Shown: one piece after another, positions 28,933-37,500 of the stretch | Numbering within the stretch: the first letter of the stretch is position 1 | Layout: each line of letters starts with the position of its first letter | Assembly (NCBI RefSeq): GCF_003971195.1 | Contig: NZ_CP034593.1 | Span: forward strand, 2,728,001 to 2,792,000 | Direction of reading: 5' to 3' | DNA from: Flaviflexus ciconiae | GTDB taxonomy: Bacteria; Actinomycetota; Actinomycetes; Actinomycetales; Actinomycetaceae | DNA length: 64,000 nt | Made by a program: the position numbers and the translations under genes | The notes under the pieces: generated by a model | Told to the model about the DNA's origin: nothing | Databases searched by the model: none | What the model saw: only the letters and a program-made list of their open reading frames with translations

Positions 28933-29904
28933 ATGTCGTACAGCAATACCCATCAGGACCCGAGGGACGTCCCCTCGTTTGGTCAGGAAGACCGGCCCGT
29001 TACGCTTGCTGCGCCGGTTTCCGAGTTCGATTCAATCCATGTTGCGACCTCGCCTCCGATCTTTGGCATGACGCTGATCCTGCGGATCGTCATTGCTGGC
29101 ATGGCGGGGTGGTCTGCCTACGCGATGGTGCACAATGCCTACAACCGTGGGGGAGGCTCGTGGGAATCCGCGTTTGATCAGGCCATCTACTTCACCACAT
29201 TCTCGGTGGTGATCGTTGCCCTTGCCTACGGGCTGTCGGTTCTAAGGGTTATCTTGCCGGGCTCCTTGAGAAGAAAGACCGAGGGCAACTACGGGTGGTT
29301 CCGGGGCCTCGCGGTTCTCATGTCCGTCATGACCGGCATCATCTTCGCGGCCCTACTTGATGGCACCTACCCGGATCTTCGAGGGCTCTTTGCGCATCTC
29401 CTTGTTCCCATCCTGGTCGCCATCGACTGGGTGTTTCTGGGCCGGAACCAAGAGAAACTTCATCCGGCCACTCCGTTCCTGTGGGCCGCGCTTATCCTTC
29501 CCTACCTCGCTGTCTACTGGTGGGATGCTGAACGCGAAGGTGGCGGTGGCCCCATGTACAACTTCCTCAAACCCGCCAGCTCCGATTTCCTCCAGACGGT
29601 CCTCATGCTCCTTGCCGGTTTCCTTATCGCAGGCTACGTTCTCTGGGGAATAGGTCGCCTCAAAGCACTGATGACCGGCACGAGCACAACGATCCCGTAC
29701 AGCCACGTTGCCTCCTACCAGGTTGTCCCGAACAGTCAGGCGGCACTCAACTACCACCGGTACGATCCGAATGCAGACCCTCGATTCGGTGTTCACGAGC
29801 AAACTGCGCAGGGGAGCCCAGGTCAGCGCCACCCGGGTCAGGAACACACTGCGAACGACCATCCCCCGCAAGGTACCCAGCACTATCCACATGACAGGTC
29901 TTAG
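28933..29904 (+). CDS. Pr6Pr (FAR-17a/AIG1-like) family membrane protein
   Basis: Membrane protein of 323 residues. The N-terminal 45 residues are polar. Six or so helices follow, with YFTTFSVVIVALAYGLSVL, LRGLFAHLLVPILVAIDWVFLG and PYLAVYWW, a layout known from actinobacterial Pr6Pr/FAR-17a-like proteins. Eukaryotic relatives are hydrolases of hydroxy fatty-acid esters with a Thr and a His in the membrane. A His (LFAHLLVP) is present here, but an enzymatic role is only inference. The last 60 residues are a His/Gln/Pro-rich tail (GQRHPGQEHTANDHPPQG), possibly metal binding. Stands alone before ychF. Confidence 0.75.
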   Translation: MSYSNTHQDPRDVPSFGQEDRPVTLAAPVSEFDSIHVATSPPIFGMTLILRIVIAGMAGWSAYAMVHNAYNRGGGSWESAFDQAIYFTTFSVVIVALAYGLSVLRVILPGSLRRKTEGNYGWFRGLAVLMSVMTGIIFAALLDGTYPDLRGLFAHLLVPILVAIDWVFLGRNQEKLHPATPFLWAALILPYLAVYWWDAEREGGGGPMYNFLKPASSDFLQTVLMLLAGFLIAGYVLWGIGRLKALMTGTSTTIPYSHVASYQVVPNSQAALNYHRYDPNADPRFGVHEQTAQGSPGQRHPGQEHTANDHPPQGTQHYPHDRS

Positions 29905-30035
29905 ACAAACACCGGTCGTAGCTCGGAGCAAGTAACGGGCTGGGTCGCCGGAAGGTCCTGCTTTGGCTACGACTGTGGGATGTGTGACGGGACCGCTACG
30001 GTGAGGAAGCGTCTCATCTACTAGAATGGTCAACC

Positions 30036-31115
30036 GTGGCACTAACAATTGGAATCGCCGGTCTCCCTAATGTCGGCAAGTCGACCCTGTTCAACGCGCT
30101 GACTCGCGCGACCGTTCTCGCGGCGAACTACCCGTTCGCGACGATCGAGCCCAACGTGGGAGTCGTTCCGCTCCCGGACCCGCGACTCAATGTTCTTTCC
30201 GAGATCTTCAATGCTCGTAAGATCATTCCTGCCACCGTCTCCTTCGTTGACATTGCCGGCATCGTCCGCGGAGCATCCGAAGGTGAAGGACTCGGCAACC
30301 AGTTCCTCGCAAACATTCGCGAAGCGGATGCTATCTGCCAGGTGACCCGCGCCTTCTCCGACCCCGATGTCACTCACGTCGATGGCAAGGTCGATCCGGC
30401 CTCCGACATCGAGACCATCACGACCGAGCTCCTGCTTGCGGACATGCAGACGCTGGAGAAGCAGATCCCTCGCCTCGACAAAGAAGTTAAGGGCAAGAAG
30501 ACCCCGAAGGAACACCTGGACACCGCCCAGGAGGCCCTCAAGGTTCTTGAAGAGGGCAAGACCATCAACTCGGTTATGGACCGTTTTGATCCCGAAATTA
30601 TCAAAAGCTTCCAGCTCATGACAGCCAAGCCCTTCATTTACGTCTTCAACACCGACGATGAAGGTCTGGCTGATGAGAAGATGCAGAAGGATCTCAGCGA
30701 TCTGGTTGCCCCCGCCGAAGCGATCTTCCTCGATGCGAAGTTCGAGTCCGAGCTTGTTGAACTTTCCGAAGAGGAAGCAGCAGAAATGCTCGAAGAAACC
30801 GGCCAGGAAGAAGCCGGTCTCGACAAGCTGGCCCGCGTCGGCTTCGAAACCCTTGGCCTTCAGACCTACCTGACGGCAGGCGAGAAAGAGACCAGGGCCT
30901 GGACGATCAAGAAGGGCTGGACCGCTCCCCAGGCCGCAGGCGTTATCCACACCGACTTCGAACGAGGCTTCATCAAGGCCGAAATCGTGTCCTACGACGA
31001 TCTCGTCGAGCTCGGATCCATGCAGGAAGCCAAGGCCGCAGGTAAGGTCCGCATGGAGGGCAAGGAATACGTTATGCAAGACGGCGACGTGGTGGAATTC
31101 CGCTTCAATAATTAG
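30036..31115 (+). CDS. ychF: Redox-regulated P-loop ATPase YchF
   Basis: Universally conserved Obg-related P-loop protein that prefers ATP and binds the ribosome. The 359-residue protein has G1 IAGLPNVGKSTLFNAL, G3 VDIAGIVRGASEGEGLGN, the NMxE-type region replaced by FIYVFNTDDEG, and the C-terminal TGS-like domain ending VMQDGDVVEFRFNN. A -10-like TAGAAT lies nine bases before the GTG, so the message may be nearly leaderless. Its last 30 bases recur, in altered form, at 33.3, 33.7 and 34.2 kb, which marks this 3' end as an insertion hotspot and the boundary between core and accessory DNA. Confidence 0.96.
   Translation: MALTIGIAGLPNVGKSTLFNALTRATVLAANYPFATIEPNVGVVPLPDPRLNVLSEIFNARKIIPATVSFVDIAGIVRGASEGEGLGNQFLANIREADAICQVTRAFSDPDVTHVDGKVDPASDIETITTELLLADMQTLEKQIPRLDKEVKGKKTPKEHLDTAQEALKVLEEGKTINSVMDRFDPEIIKSFQLMTAKPFIYVFNTDDEGLADEKMQKDLSDLVAPAEAIFLDAKFESELVELSEEEAAEMLEETGQEEAGLDKLARVGFETLGLQTYLTAGEKETRAWTIKKGWTAPQAAGVIHTDFERGFIKAEIVSYDDLVELGSMQEAKAAGKVRMEGKEYVMQDGDVVEFRFNN
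31084..31115 (+). repeat. ychF 3'-end repeat, copy A (native)
   Basis: The native end of ychF encodes GDVVEFRFNN-stop, with the core GGTGGAATTCCGCTTCAA. The same core returns in copies B, C and D downstream. Confidence 0.7.
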
Positions 31116-31149
31116 TTGACTAGGGATTTCAGATGCCTATCGTTGTCTC

Positions 31150-31668
31150 GTGGACCATCTGAACTTCGTCGAGTCGACGCTGCCGCTGGACGGGAATCGG
31201 CCTCGTTCCCAGTATCTCGACCTCGTCGTGAACGGCTCATCCCTGCGCGCTTCGATCGGTGAAGATTTGCTGGGGTGGACTTCCACTCCGTTGCGGTCTG
31301 GATGGGATCTGGAAGCCGGGATTGGCTGGATAGCGTCCTTGTCCCTAGGGCTACAGGACAGTCTTCCTGGTGGCCGGGTGGAGCTGTACGTGTGTCGCGA
31401 GTGCGGCGACCTGGGCTGTGGGGCGCTGACGGTCAACATCGAACGATCCGGGTCAGTGGTGCGATGGAGCGAGTTCGGATGGGATGACAGCCTCAGTGAT
31501 GAGCCGTACGACGCCATCGGGGACCCCTTGGAATTCACCTTCCAAGCGGCGTCCTATGACGAGACACTCCGCGCCGTGGGGGAGCGGCTGCTCGCGAGGC
31601 AACGTCCGCCAGCTCCGACCGGGCCTCAGTGGCGGCGTGACCCAGGCTTCGTTGCGATCGATCTGTGA
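31150..31668 (+). CDS. Conserved hypothetical protein with Cys-rich knuckle
   Basis: Unrecognised soluble protein of 172 residues, start GTG 31150. Its clearest feature is VELYVCRECGDLGCGALTV, a short CxxC...C knuckle that could bind zinc, followed by WSEFGWDD and an FTFQAASYDETLRAV segment. Similar proteins of unknown role are widespread in actinobacteria. It is the first gene after ychF and lies between copies A and B of the ychF tail repeat. It therefore appears to belong to an inserted cassette. No operon partner on the same strand. Confidence 0.65.
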   Translation: MDHLNFVESTLPLDGNRPRSQYLDLVVNGSSLRASIGEDLLGWTSTPLRSGWDLEAGIGWIASLSLGLQDSLPGGRVELYVCRECGDLGCGALTVNIERSGSVVRWSEFGWDDSLSDEPYDAIGDPLEFTFQAASYDETLRAVGERLLARQRPPAPTGPQWRRDPGFVAIDL

Positions 31669-31773
31669 CGCCTATTCCCAACGCAATGAGGTCGAATGGA
31701 GATTCAATTTGTAGAAGAGCTGGTCAGAGCTGTTGGGCGCGAGCTGGTCGGGCGGCATGGGGGAGTGTTCGCG

Positions 31774-32646
31774 TCAACAACTGGCCTCGCGCTTGGGTTG
31801 GGGCATGACGCCGGACTCCGGGGTGCGGAAGATCTGCCCTGTCGCGGGGAGACCCTCGACCGTCTCTGCGACAGGTTTCTTCGGAGCCCAGTGGGGATCG
31901 GGATCCGGCTCGATCGTGAGCGGGGACCACCGGAACGGCAGGCCGGCGGCCATGGCCGCTTGGGGCCGGTCCATCAGCTGGAAGTGGAGATGGGGTTCGC
32001 TGGTATTCCCGGTGTTCCCGACCGCTCCCAGGACATCGCCGGCCCGGACTTTCTGCCCGACGCACACGGCTGCAGATCCGTGCTTGAGGTGGGCGTACAT
32101 GCTGAACGTGCCGTCGCTATGGTCGAGGATCACGTGATTGCCGATGATGGAGCGGTGCCCGGCCAACTCTCGACCGAAGGCCTCGAGCGACATCATGTAG
32201 ATCAGGCCGGGCCAGGTGTTCCGGGCGCGATGGTCACGCTTGCCGTCATGGGCAGCGATCACGGTGCCGGAGCCCGCTGCCAGGACAGGCTCCCCGAAGC
32301 TTGGGAACTCCTGGGGCTCGGCCTGTCTCCATTGCCAGCCGGGGGCGCTTTCGCGGGGAGAGTCTGATGCCTGCAGGATGTCGACTGCGAATGCCTGACC
32401 GAGCGTGCGAACGCCGTGGCTGGGGACCTTCGTCGCCGGGCTGTTGATGGCGACCCAGCGGCCCGTCACGGGAGCATGCATGGTCTGGGGAGACTCGTCG
32501 TCTGCACGTGGAGAAGGGACTGCGATCGCCAGGCCCAGCGGCGCGAACACGAGCCACACGGGGACCTCGATGACGAAGCTCAGCGCCACGAGCAGGACGA
32601 AGGCTCGAAGGAGCCAGGGGGAAGCCGCCTTGAGCATGCGCATCAT
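31774..32646 (-). CDS. Membrane-anchored M23-family metallopeptidase
   Basis: Predicted cell-wall endopeptidase of 290 residues. Two closely spaced hydrophobic segments near the N-terminus (WLLRAFVLLVALSFVIEVPVWLVF) anchor the protein. The external domain has the lysostaphin/LytM zinc motifs: the first His-x3-Asp region around GQAFAVDILQASD, ILDHSDGTFSMYAHL, and GNTGNTSEPHLHFQLMD with the HxH pair. It therefore looks catalytically intact, though the first His of the canonical HxxxD reads Gln-Ala-Phe-Ala-Val-Asp. Its start overlaps the stop of an ArsR-type regulator gene (ATGA), so the pair is co-translated, implying control of the enzyme by that regulator. Confidence 0.85.
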   Translation of the reverse strand: MMRMLKAASPWLLRAFVLLVALSFVIEVPVWLVFAPLGLAIAVPSPRADDESPQTMHAPVTGRWVAINSPATKVPSHGVRTLGQAFAVDILQASDSPRESAPGWQWRQAEPQEFPSFGEPVLAAGSGTVIAAHDGKRDHRARNTWPGLIYMMSLEAFGRELAGHRSIIGNHVILDHSDGTFSMYAHLKHGSAAVCVGQKVRAGDVLGAVGNTGNTSEPHLHFQLMDRPQAAMAAGLPFRWSPLTIEPDPDPHWAPKKPVAETVEGLPATGQIFRTPESGVMPQPKREASC

Positions 32647-33200
32647 CGGCGCGCCCCCAGAAGGGTGGTGAGCAGGGGGACGACTCGTTCGGCCGGCACC
32701 GTGTGTCTGCCCCCGGAGCCCGGCCTCAACCACCCGGCCGAGGTGAGGGCGCGAAGGTGGTGATACACCTGCCCGGTCGACCCCATGGACTCCAGTTCTG
32801 CAAGTTCGCGTGCGGTGCTGTTCTCCCCGGTGAGCACCTCTTTGAGGATGCGCAGGCGGATGGGGTGCGCCAGTGCGTCCAGCACAGCAGTGACCGTGTC
32901 CCACTCGTCGGAAAGGAGCTCGTCGGCGTGCGCTCCGATCTGCCAGGAGACGGGGCCGCTGCCCGGAAGCTCGACGGAGCCCACGAGCATGACGGTGCCG
33001 CCCTCGCTGTCATCCTCGTACTGCTTCAGGCCGCGAAGGGCCCAGAGGTGATCTTGTGTGCTTGGTGAACTGCCTTGCGCGCCGTTCGTATTTCCAGTGT
33101 CACCAGCGGCGGGGGTGGCGTGTGCCTCGACCGCGACCATCCGCTTCTCGAGTGCAGCTACTCGACTGGCCAGTGAGTCAGGTGCGTCCGGTGTCGTCAT
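32643..33200 (-). CDS. ArsR-type winged-helix regulator
   Basis: DNA-binding regulator of 185 residues. An N-terminal helix (LASRVAALEKRMVAVEA) and a Gly/Ser linker are followed by a middle domain (GGTVMLVGSVELPGSGPVSWQ). The C-terminal winged helix then shows the ArsR-like pattern VLDALAHPIRLRILKEVLTGENSTARELAELESMGSTGQVYHHLRALTSAGWL. No metal-binding cysteines are visible, so the signal is not arsenic or a similar metal. It is the first gene of a two-gene unit with the M23 peptidase. The pair looks like a mobile cassette lying between ychF tail copies A and B. Confidence 0.85.
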   Translation of the reverse strand: MTTPDAPDSLASRVAALEKRMVAVEAHATPAAGDTGNTNGAQGSSPSTQDHLWALRGLKQYEDDSEGGTVMLVGSVELPGSGPVSWQIGAHADELLSDEWDTVTAVLDALAHPIRLRILKEVLTGENSTARELAELESMGSTGQVYHHLRALTSAGWLRPGSGGRHTVPAERVVPLLTTLLGARR

Positions 33201-33284
33201 GGATACATAGTTCCAGAATTACGGAATACTGTAAAATCGCACTACGGACCTGCCGCGGGGGCGAGTAGGCGACCTCTGGGTGAC

Positions 33285-33312
33285 GGATTTCGGTGGAGTC
33301 CGCTTCAACGTG
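33285..33312 (+). repeat. ychF 3'-end repeat, copy B (degenerate)
   Basis: GGTGGAGTCCGCTTCAACGT at 33292-33311 matches copy C with one T missing. It no longer ends in a stop codon. No coding frame for ychF precedes it. Confidence 0.55.
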
Positions 33313-33463
33313 CGAAGGTCCCTCTGCGCCCCAGGGCGGGCATGAAGGGCGAGGACGTTCTCGTAGGCAGTGCTTGACCGGGATTTCGCTCCCGCGCATT
33401 GCTGGCCTGGGTCATGGCGGTGATCCACAGGGGGTCTGTCGGGTCGGCCTTGCGGGCGGCGGG

Positions 33464-33560
33464 GAAACTCGTGAAGAGCTGCGAACCGCGATCATCACCT
33501 GGATCGAGCGGACCTACCGACGCCGCCGGCGGGCCTTCCTGGGTCGGTTGGCCCATCGAT
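33464..33560 (+). pseudogene. IS3-family transposase C-terminal remnant
   Basis: The frame encodes TREELRTAIITWIERTYRRRRR and LGRL, which is the end of the integrase core of IS3-type OrfB proteins (usually followed by TPIEYE). The rest of the transposase is missing on both sides. It lies between ychF tail copies B and C and shows that insertion sequences have been active here. No terminal repeats were recognised. Confidence 0.6.
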
Positions 33561-33676
33561 TGCGAGCCCCTCATGAACCCGAGCCTCAACCTAGTGGCCT
33601 AGACCCAGCTGCGCTTGCCCGTTCATTGGTCCCGTCGCGCCGATGTGCACCCAGATGGTTCTATCCATCGGAACGC

Positions 33677-33701
33677 GGTGGAGTTCCGCTTCAACGTCTA
33701 G
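33677..33701 (+). repeat. ychF 3'-end repeat, copy C
   Basis: GGTGGAGTTCCGCTTCAACG followed by TCTAG encodes VEFRFNV-stop, the standard end of YchF proteins. The sequence upstream of it does not encode YchF, so it is a detached tail. Confidence 0.7.
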
Positions 33702-33801
33702 TCGCGTTTCGAATTGACTTCCAGTGAGGCTGATTCGATGAGCGGGTTGGGTGCGGTGCTTCGGTGCCGGATCCAGCCCGCTTTTTTGCTAGTTTGGGGT
33801 G

Positions 33802-34209
33802 ATGGCCACTCTTTCGTTCGCTGAACAAACGGCATGGTTGCATTCGATGCGACCCAAAACCGCGTGCATCGAGTTCGTCTTCAATGATGGAGACAAGGAG
33901 CACCCGTTACTTGAACTACTGCCGCACCTCGATTCGGTTAGAACGATCGGTGTGGGGCCTGGAAACGGCTACTATGGGAGGGCTCGTCCGACCGTGGTCA
34001 AACGCAGCTACGACTACAATCGTGACATAATTCTCGCGATCGAAAGGCTTGGTTGTTTCTTCCCAGAAACTGCGAGCAAAAAGCAGTGGACGGAGCTGGG
34101 AGATGTCGATGTTATTTTCCTCGATAGGCGCGGCAAGATGCTCGGGGCGACTGTGACCCACGAGCGCATGATCATCACGCCAGAGCACGAAGAACGTTCG
34201 ATTCGTTAG
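33802..34209 (+). CDS. Hypothetical protein between ychF tail copies
   Basis: Unrecognised soluble protein of 135 residues. It starts with ATLSFAEQTAWLHSMRPKTACIEF, and contains GVGPGNGYYGRARPTVVKRSYDYN and a C-terminal VDVIFLDRRGKMLGATVTHERMI. No signal peptide, membrane segment or known catalytic motif is visible. The ATG at 33802 is preferred over the GTG just before it, without a strong ribosome-binding site. The gene sits exactly between tail copies C and D, so it is the sole cargo of one small cassette. Base composition is lower in GC than the neighbouring M23 and ArsR genes, which hints at a separate origin. Confidence 0.6.
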   Translation: MATLSFAEQTAWLHSMRPKTACIEFVFNDGDKEHPLLELLPHLDSVRTIGVGPGNGYYGRARPTVVKRSYDYNRDIILAIERLGCFFPETASKKQWTELGDVDVIFLDRRGKMLGATVTHERMIITPEHEERSIR

Positions 34210-34228
34210 CGATGCGGTTGGTATCTGC

Positions 34229-34261
34229 GGCGACGTGGTGGACTTCAAGTTCAACGTCTAG
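34229..34261 (+). repeat. ychF 3'-end repeat, copy D
   Basis: CGACGTGGTGGACTTCAAGT continuing to TTCAACGTCTAG reads GDVVDFKFNV-stop, again a YchF tail, but with a Lys in place of Arg and different codons. It is not preceded by the rest of ychF. Confidence 0.7.
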
Positions 34262-34536
34262 GTCCGTGGCAAGTCGGTAGCACGTTTTTCGATTCGACGC
34301 TTTGGGGCACTACTGGGGTTCCCGGTAGTCTTCTTAGGTTGAGCGGTTCAGTTTTCCTAACCTAAAACTCGTTTGAGCGTGCTATCCGCTGGTGTGCCTC
34401 CGATGCTGCTGCTCATAAGGGGCGGGCGCTTCATGAATACAAGGCGTAGGTCGCGCCTGAGGTCAGGTCGAGGAGGATGCCGTGGCTGACTGAGGCGTAG
34501 TCCGAGTTTCCGCACCCCTGGCCTCTGGTGTACGCG

Positions 34537-35079
34537 CTAGCCCCGCTCGGGGTAGCTCACGAGGAGATCGTTGCCGATGACTGCGCCGTCGTTGAGCGTT
34601 GCCTCGCTCACCTTCGCCCCGGCTGCCCCCAAGCCCATGATGTGGCCAACCTCGTCACCGTGGGCGATGAGATGGTCGGCGATGATACGCCGGTGGCAAC
34701 GCCACCACACCGCCTCGGAGCACATGATCGCGGTGGGGGTTTCGGCGGCGTTCACCCGTAGCTGCGAGAGCGCGTCCGAGAACTCCTCGCCCAGCGCATG
34801 GTCGGCGTAATTGTGGAAACTGCGGTTACGCCAGTTGCCGTTAACTTCAAACGGCACCGAGTGGGACACGTTGCGCCGCCCGGTGAGGCCCTCGCTTCTG
34901 CTGTAAGTGATGCCACATGTAGGAAGGTGTTCGGCAAGGTGGTCGCTGTTGAACCACGGGTACTTCCTGGACCCGGGCAGCTTGCGCACATCCACGATGG
35001 ATGCCACACCGGCAGCCTTCATCATTTCAGCGAAGTCCTCGAACTCGAGGTTGGAGTGGCCCACGGTGAAAATGCGCAT
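34537..35079 (-). CDS. DUF488 domain protein
   Basis: Protein of 180 residues of the DUF488 family. MRIFTVGHSNLEFEDFAEMM is the typical start, followed by VASIVDVRKLPGSRKYPWFNSDHL, GITYSRSEGLTGRR, and IMCSEAVWWRCHRRIIADHLIAHG, where the CxE...CHR motif is the family mark. Members are suspected RNA- or DNA-associated enzymes, but no activity is established. ATG 35079 is preferred because it gives the exact family N-terminus. It stands alone in the accessory region after ychF tail copy D. Confidence 0.88.
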   Translation of the reverse strand: MRIFTVGHSNLEFEDFAEMMKAAGVASIVDVRKLPGSRKYPWFNSDHLAEHLPTCGITYSRSEGLTGRRNVSHSVPFEVNGNWRNRSFHNYADHALGEEFSDALSQLRVNAAETPTAIMCSEAVWWRCHRRIIADHLIAHGDEVGHIMGLGAAGAKVSEATLNDGAVIGNDLLVSYPERG

Positions 35080-35322
35080 GTCGCCAATGCTACGCGCCAA
35101 GCGGGTACACCCGCATCGGCGTCCGGGTATCGTGCATCGGCAGGTGGTCGGACCGGTAGAACGGGGGGTGCCGAGTCCCTAATAAGCGATCACATGCTGC
35201 CAACCGACCCTGGTGGCAACACCCCCCGGATCATTAAATAGACAGGGGCAAGACACCATGCCAGGGCGGCTGACCGACAGTCCCAATCAACACCCGCCAA
35301 TCAGAACCTGTCAACAAGGTAA

Positions 35323-36477
35323 CGGGGGAAGGCGCCGAGCTACGCCGAACTAGACGAGAGCACGAAACAGAGGATTAGGACCCCGGGTACATCAGGTGAG
35401 GCTGTTGACCCGGTCCACGGCAAGTACAGCTGGTATTCCATTGAGGTAGCCCACCCCGATGAAACCGGTGCCATTGCACTTGTCTACTTCCACCGGGATG
35501 CTGAAGATCGGCTCAACACAGAGCTACTTGTCCTGCTCGCCATCGCGGTAGCGGTACTCATCGCCGTTGGTGTTGTCGCCTACTGGGCATCCGGCCGCAT
35601 CCTTGGGCACACGACCCGGTTCGCCGAAGAAGCAAACAAAGCCCTGCATTCACCGAACCTACGGCTACCTGAAGAAGGAACGGAAGAGTACGAGGCGCTC
35701 GCGAAGAGCGCCAACAAGCTCCTCGACAAAGCCGATGAGAAACTCGACGACGAGAAACGCTTCAACGAAGACATCACGTTCGCTCTCCGCACACCCCTTG
35801 CCATGATCCAAGGTGGGCTCGAGGGACCAGGACAGACCGGTGAGTGGTCCAAGGGCGATAGTGGGAAGCTCCTTGGCGAAATCCAGCATCTGCGCGACAT
35901 GGTCGACAACCTTGCGGTGATTGCCCGGGTGAGCCGGGGTGACTACATCGGGCAGGGTGTGGCAATGGACTCCACCATGATCGCCCACGATGCTGTCATC
36001 GACTGGCGCGAACGCATGGAAGAACGCGAGCTTCCCGTCGTCATCGAACTTGACGCTTCACCCAAAGACGCCCATGTCGTGGTTGACCAGGCACGCCTGC
36101 GACAAGCCGTTGATGAAATCATTGAAAATGCTGTTGATGCTGTGCTGCATGCCCCGGACGAGCCGGCGGAAAACAACGTCATCACAGTACGGACCGCCTT
36201 CCACAGCGATGGTCATGAACGACGGGTGGCACTCGAGGTCATCGACCGCGGCCGGGGAATCCCCGAAGAAGACTTCTCTGTCGTACAAAAAAGATTTGGG
36301 AGGACTTCCAACGACCCCCACCCCTCAGGAGGACTGGGACTGGCAGTCGCAAAGAACATCGTTGCTGCCATGCGAGGCCAGATCGAAATCCGTAACAATC
36401 AGCCAGGGCCGGGCGTAACAGTCGCCATCAGCCTTCCCTACGTAGAAGACCCGAACGAAGAAGTGGGAAGCGAGTAG
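35323..36477 (+). pseudogene. Truncated sensor histidine kinase lacking the phospho-acceptor His
   Basis: Remnant of a two-component sensor. The frame opens at 35323 without a start codon. It reads the end of an external domain (HGKYSWYSIEVAHPDETG), a membrane helix (LLVLLAIAVAVLIAVGVVAYW), a HAMP-like linker and a dimerisation helix. The usual SHELRTPL there reads TFALRTPL, so the phosphorylated His is Phe. The ATPase domain looks whole: IIENAVDAVLHA (N box), VIDRGRGIPEED (G1) and GGLGLAVAKNI (G2), ending at 36477. Both the missing 5' end and the lost His argue that it is non-functional. An internal ATG at 35803 could still make the ATPase domain alone. Confidence 0.7.
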
Positions 36478-36656
36478 ATGCCGTGCATACCTGATCTATA
36501 TGGTTCATGACAATGACATACCAGTATGACGTTCTGAAGCCGTTGCCATGCCGAGTTCTTATGTTGGGTGGAGCCCAGTGCGATATGTAGTCGTCAGATG
36601 ACGCACGAGTAGAGAAGACTCTTGTGAGCAACTAGTACAAGTTGTGCAATGGTGGC

Positions 36657-36902
36657 ATGACTTCCGTGACCCTCTCCCAGTTTCGTAACCGCCAAAGCGA
36701 CTATATTGCAGCGGCCCAGCGTGAACCCATTGAGATTACTTCTCGTGGTGCGGGTCGTCGCGCCGTGGTGGTCTCTCCCGACTTTTATGATCGTGCTGTG
36801 CGGGCACTTGAGGACCAGGCAGATATAGAGGCTGCTGCGCAAGCGCGGCGCGAAGAGGGTCGGATCTCGCACGAAGAACTTCTTCGGAGCCTTGACGACT
36901 GA
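36657..36902 (+). CDS. Phd/YefM-type antitoxin
   Basis: Antitoxin of 81 residues. MTSVTLSQFRNRQSDYIAAAQREPIEITSRGAGRRAVVVSPDFYDRA is the Phd/YefM DNA-binding fold. The C-terminal helix (QADIEAAAQARREEGRISHEELL) is the toxin-wrapping part. ATG 36657 is chosen over the ORF start at 36642 because it gives the family N-terminus. A RelE/ParE-type toxin gene starts 10 bases downstream but is broken, so the antitoxin appears to be left without an active partner. Confidence 0.85.
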   Translation: MTSVTLSQFRNRQSDYIAAAQREPIEITSRGAGRRAVVVSPDFYDRAVRALEDQADIEAAAQARREEGRISHEELLRSLDD

Positions 36903-36912
36903 CATTTAACAA

Positions 36913-37169
36913 TGCCGTACGAGATTATCTACGCTCCGTCGGCCGCTAAGACGATTCGTAAACTGGACCGGAATGTTGCCAGGCGGTTGCTGGTGGCCAT
37001 CGGAAAGCTCGCTGAGGAACCGCGGCCTCCTGGATGTATTCAACTCAAGGGTGGCAACGGTGAACTGTGAATGCGCGTGGGGGACTACCGAGTGATCTAC
37101 GTGCTGAACGATGGAGAGTTGGTGGTGCTAGTTCTTCGAGTTGGACACCGTCGCGAAGTCTACCGCTAG
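36913..37169 (+). pseudogene. RelE/ParE-type toxin, broken by frameshift and stop
   Basis: Toxin partner of the Phd/YefM gene, normally an mRNA-cleaving or gyrase-poisoning protein. It begins MPYEIIYAPSAAKTIR. At about 36960 one A is missing from an AAA run. In the next frame LDRNVARRLLVAIGKLAEEPRPPG and LKGGNGEL follow. A TGA at 37068 then interrupts just where the family has Trp-Arg (LWRVRVGDYR). Beyond it [32 protein letters not shown] completes the fold. Two independent lesions make this a genuine pseudogene rather than a single reading error. Too short in any one frame to show as a long reading frame. Confidence 0.75.
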
Positions 37170-37372
37170 AGGAGATGCGCGAGGTTGTGTTGCTAGGCGG
37201 CACGGCCATAACAATGCGCTCTGTCGAGCATTGCGTTCGGGGTTTTATTGCGCCCAGTTGATCGAGGTGGATTATTCAGGTGAGCCTTGTTTGGAAACGT
37301 TGCACAATTTTGTCTGGTCCCTGAGGTCTCGTGACCGGCTGGAACTATTGAACTGCTTCACTGCGGATCCTA

Positions 37373-37398
37373 GGGGCTCGCTGGAGACTGCGAGCCCC
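37373..37398. terminator. Hairpin in the gap between the two toxin-antitoxin units
   Basis: GGGGCTCGC and GCGAGCCCC form a perfect 9-base stem around an 8-base loop. The surrounding 37170-37500 holds no recognisable gene. Confidence 0.5.
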
Positions 37399-37500
37399 GT
37401 GCTGGGAAACGTGTCGAGTGCCGATACTTCTCATGTGTGGCGATTGAGGGCTCGTCGTCACAATGGCGGTATACGACTTGGCATGCTCGAGTGCATGAGT

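Noticed and set aside
30042..31079. A 345-residue open frame antisense to ychF
   Set aside because: Shadow caused by high GC at third positions; ychF on the other strand is complete and conserved.
33293..33727. A 144-residue frame as an intact gene
   Set aside because: Only residues about 58-86 resemble a protein (IS3 transposase end); the rest spans two ychF tail repeats and is not coding.
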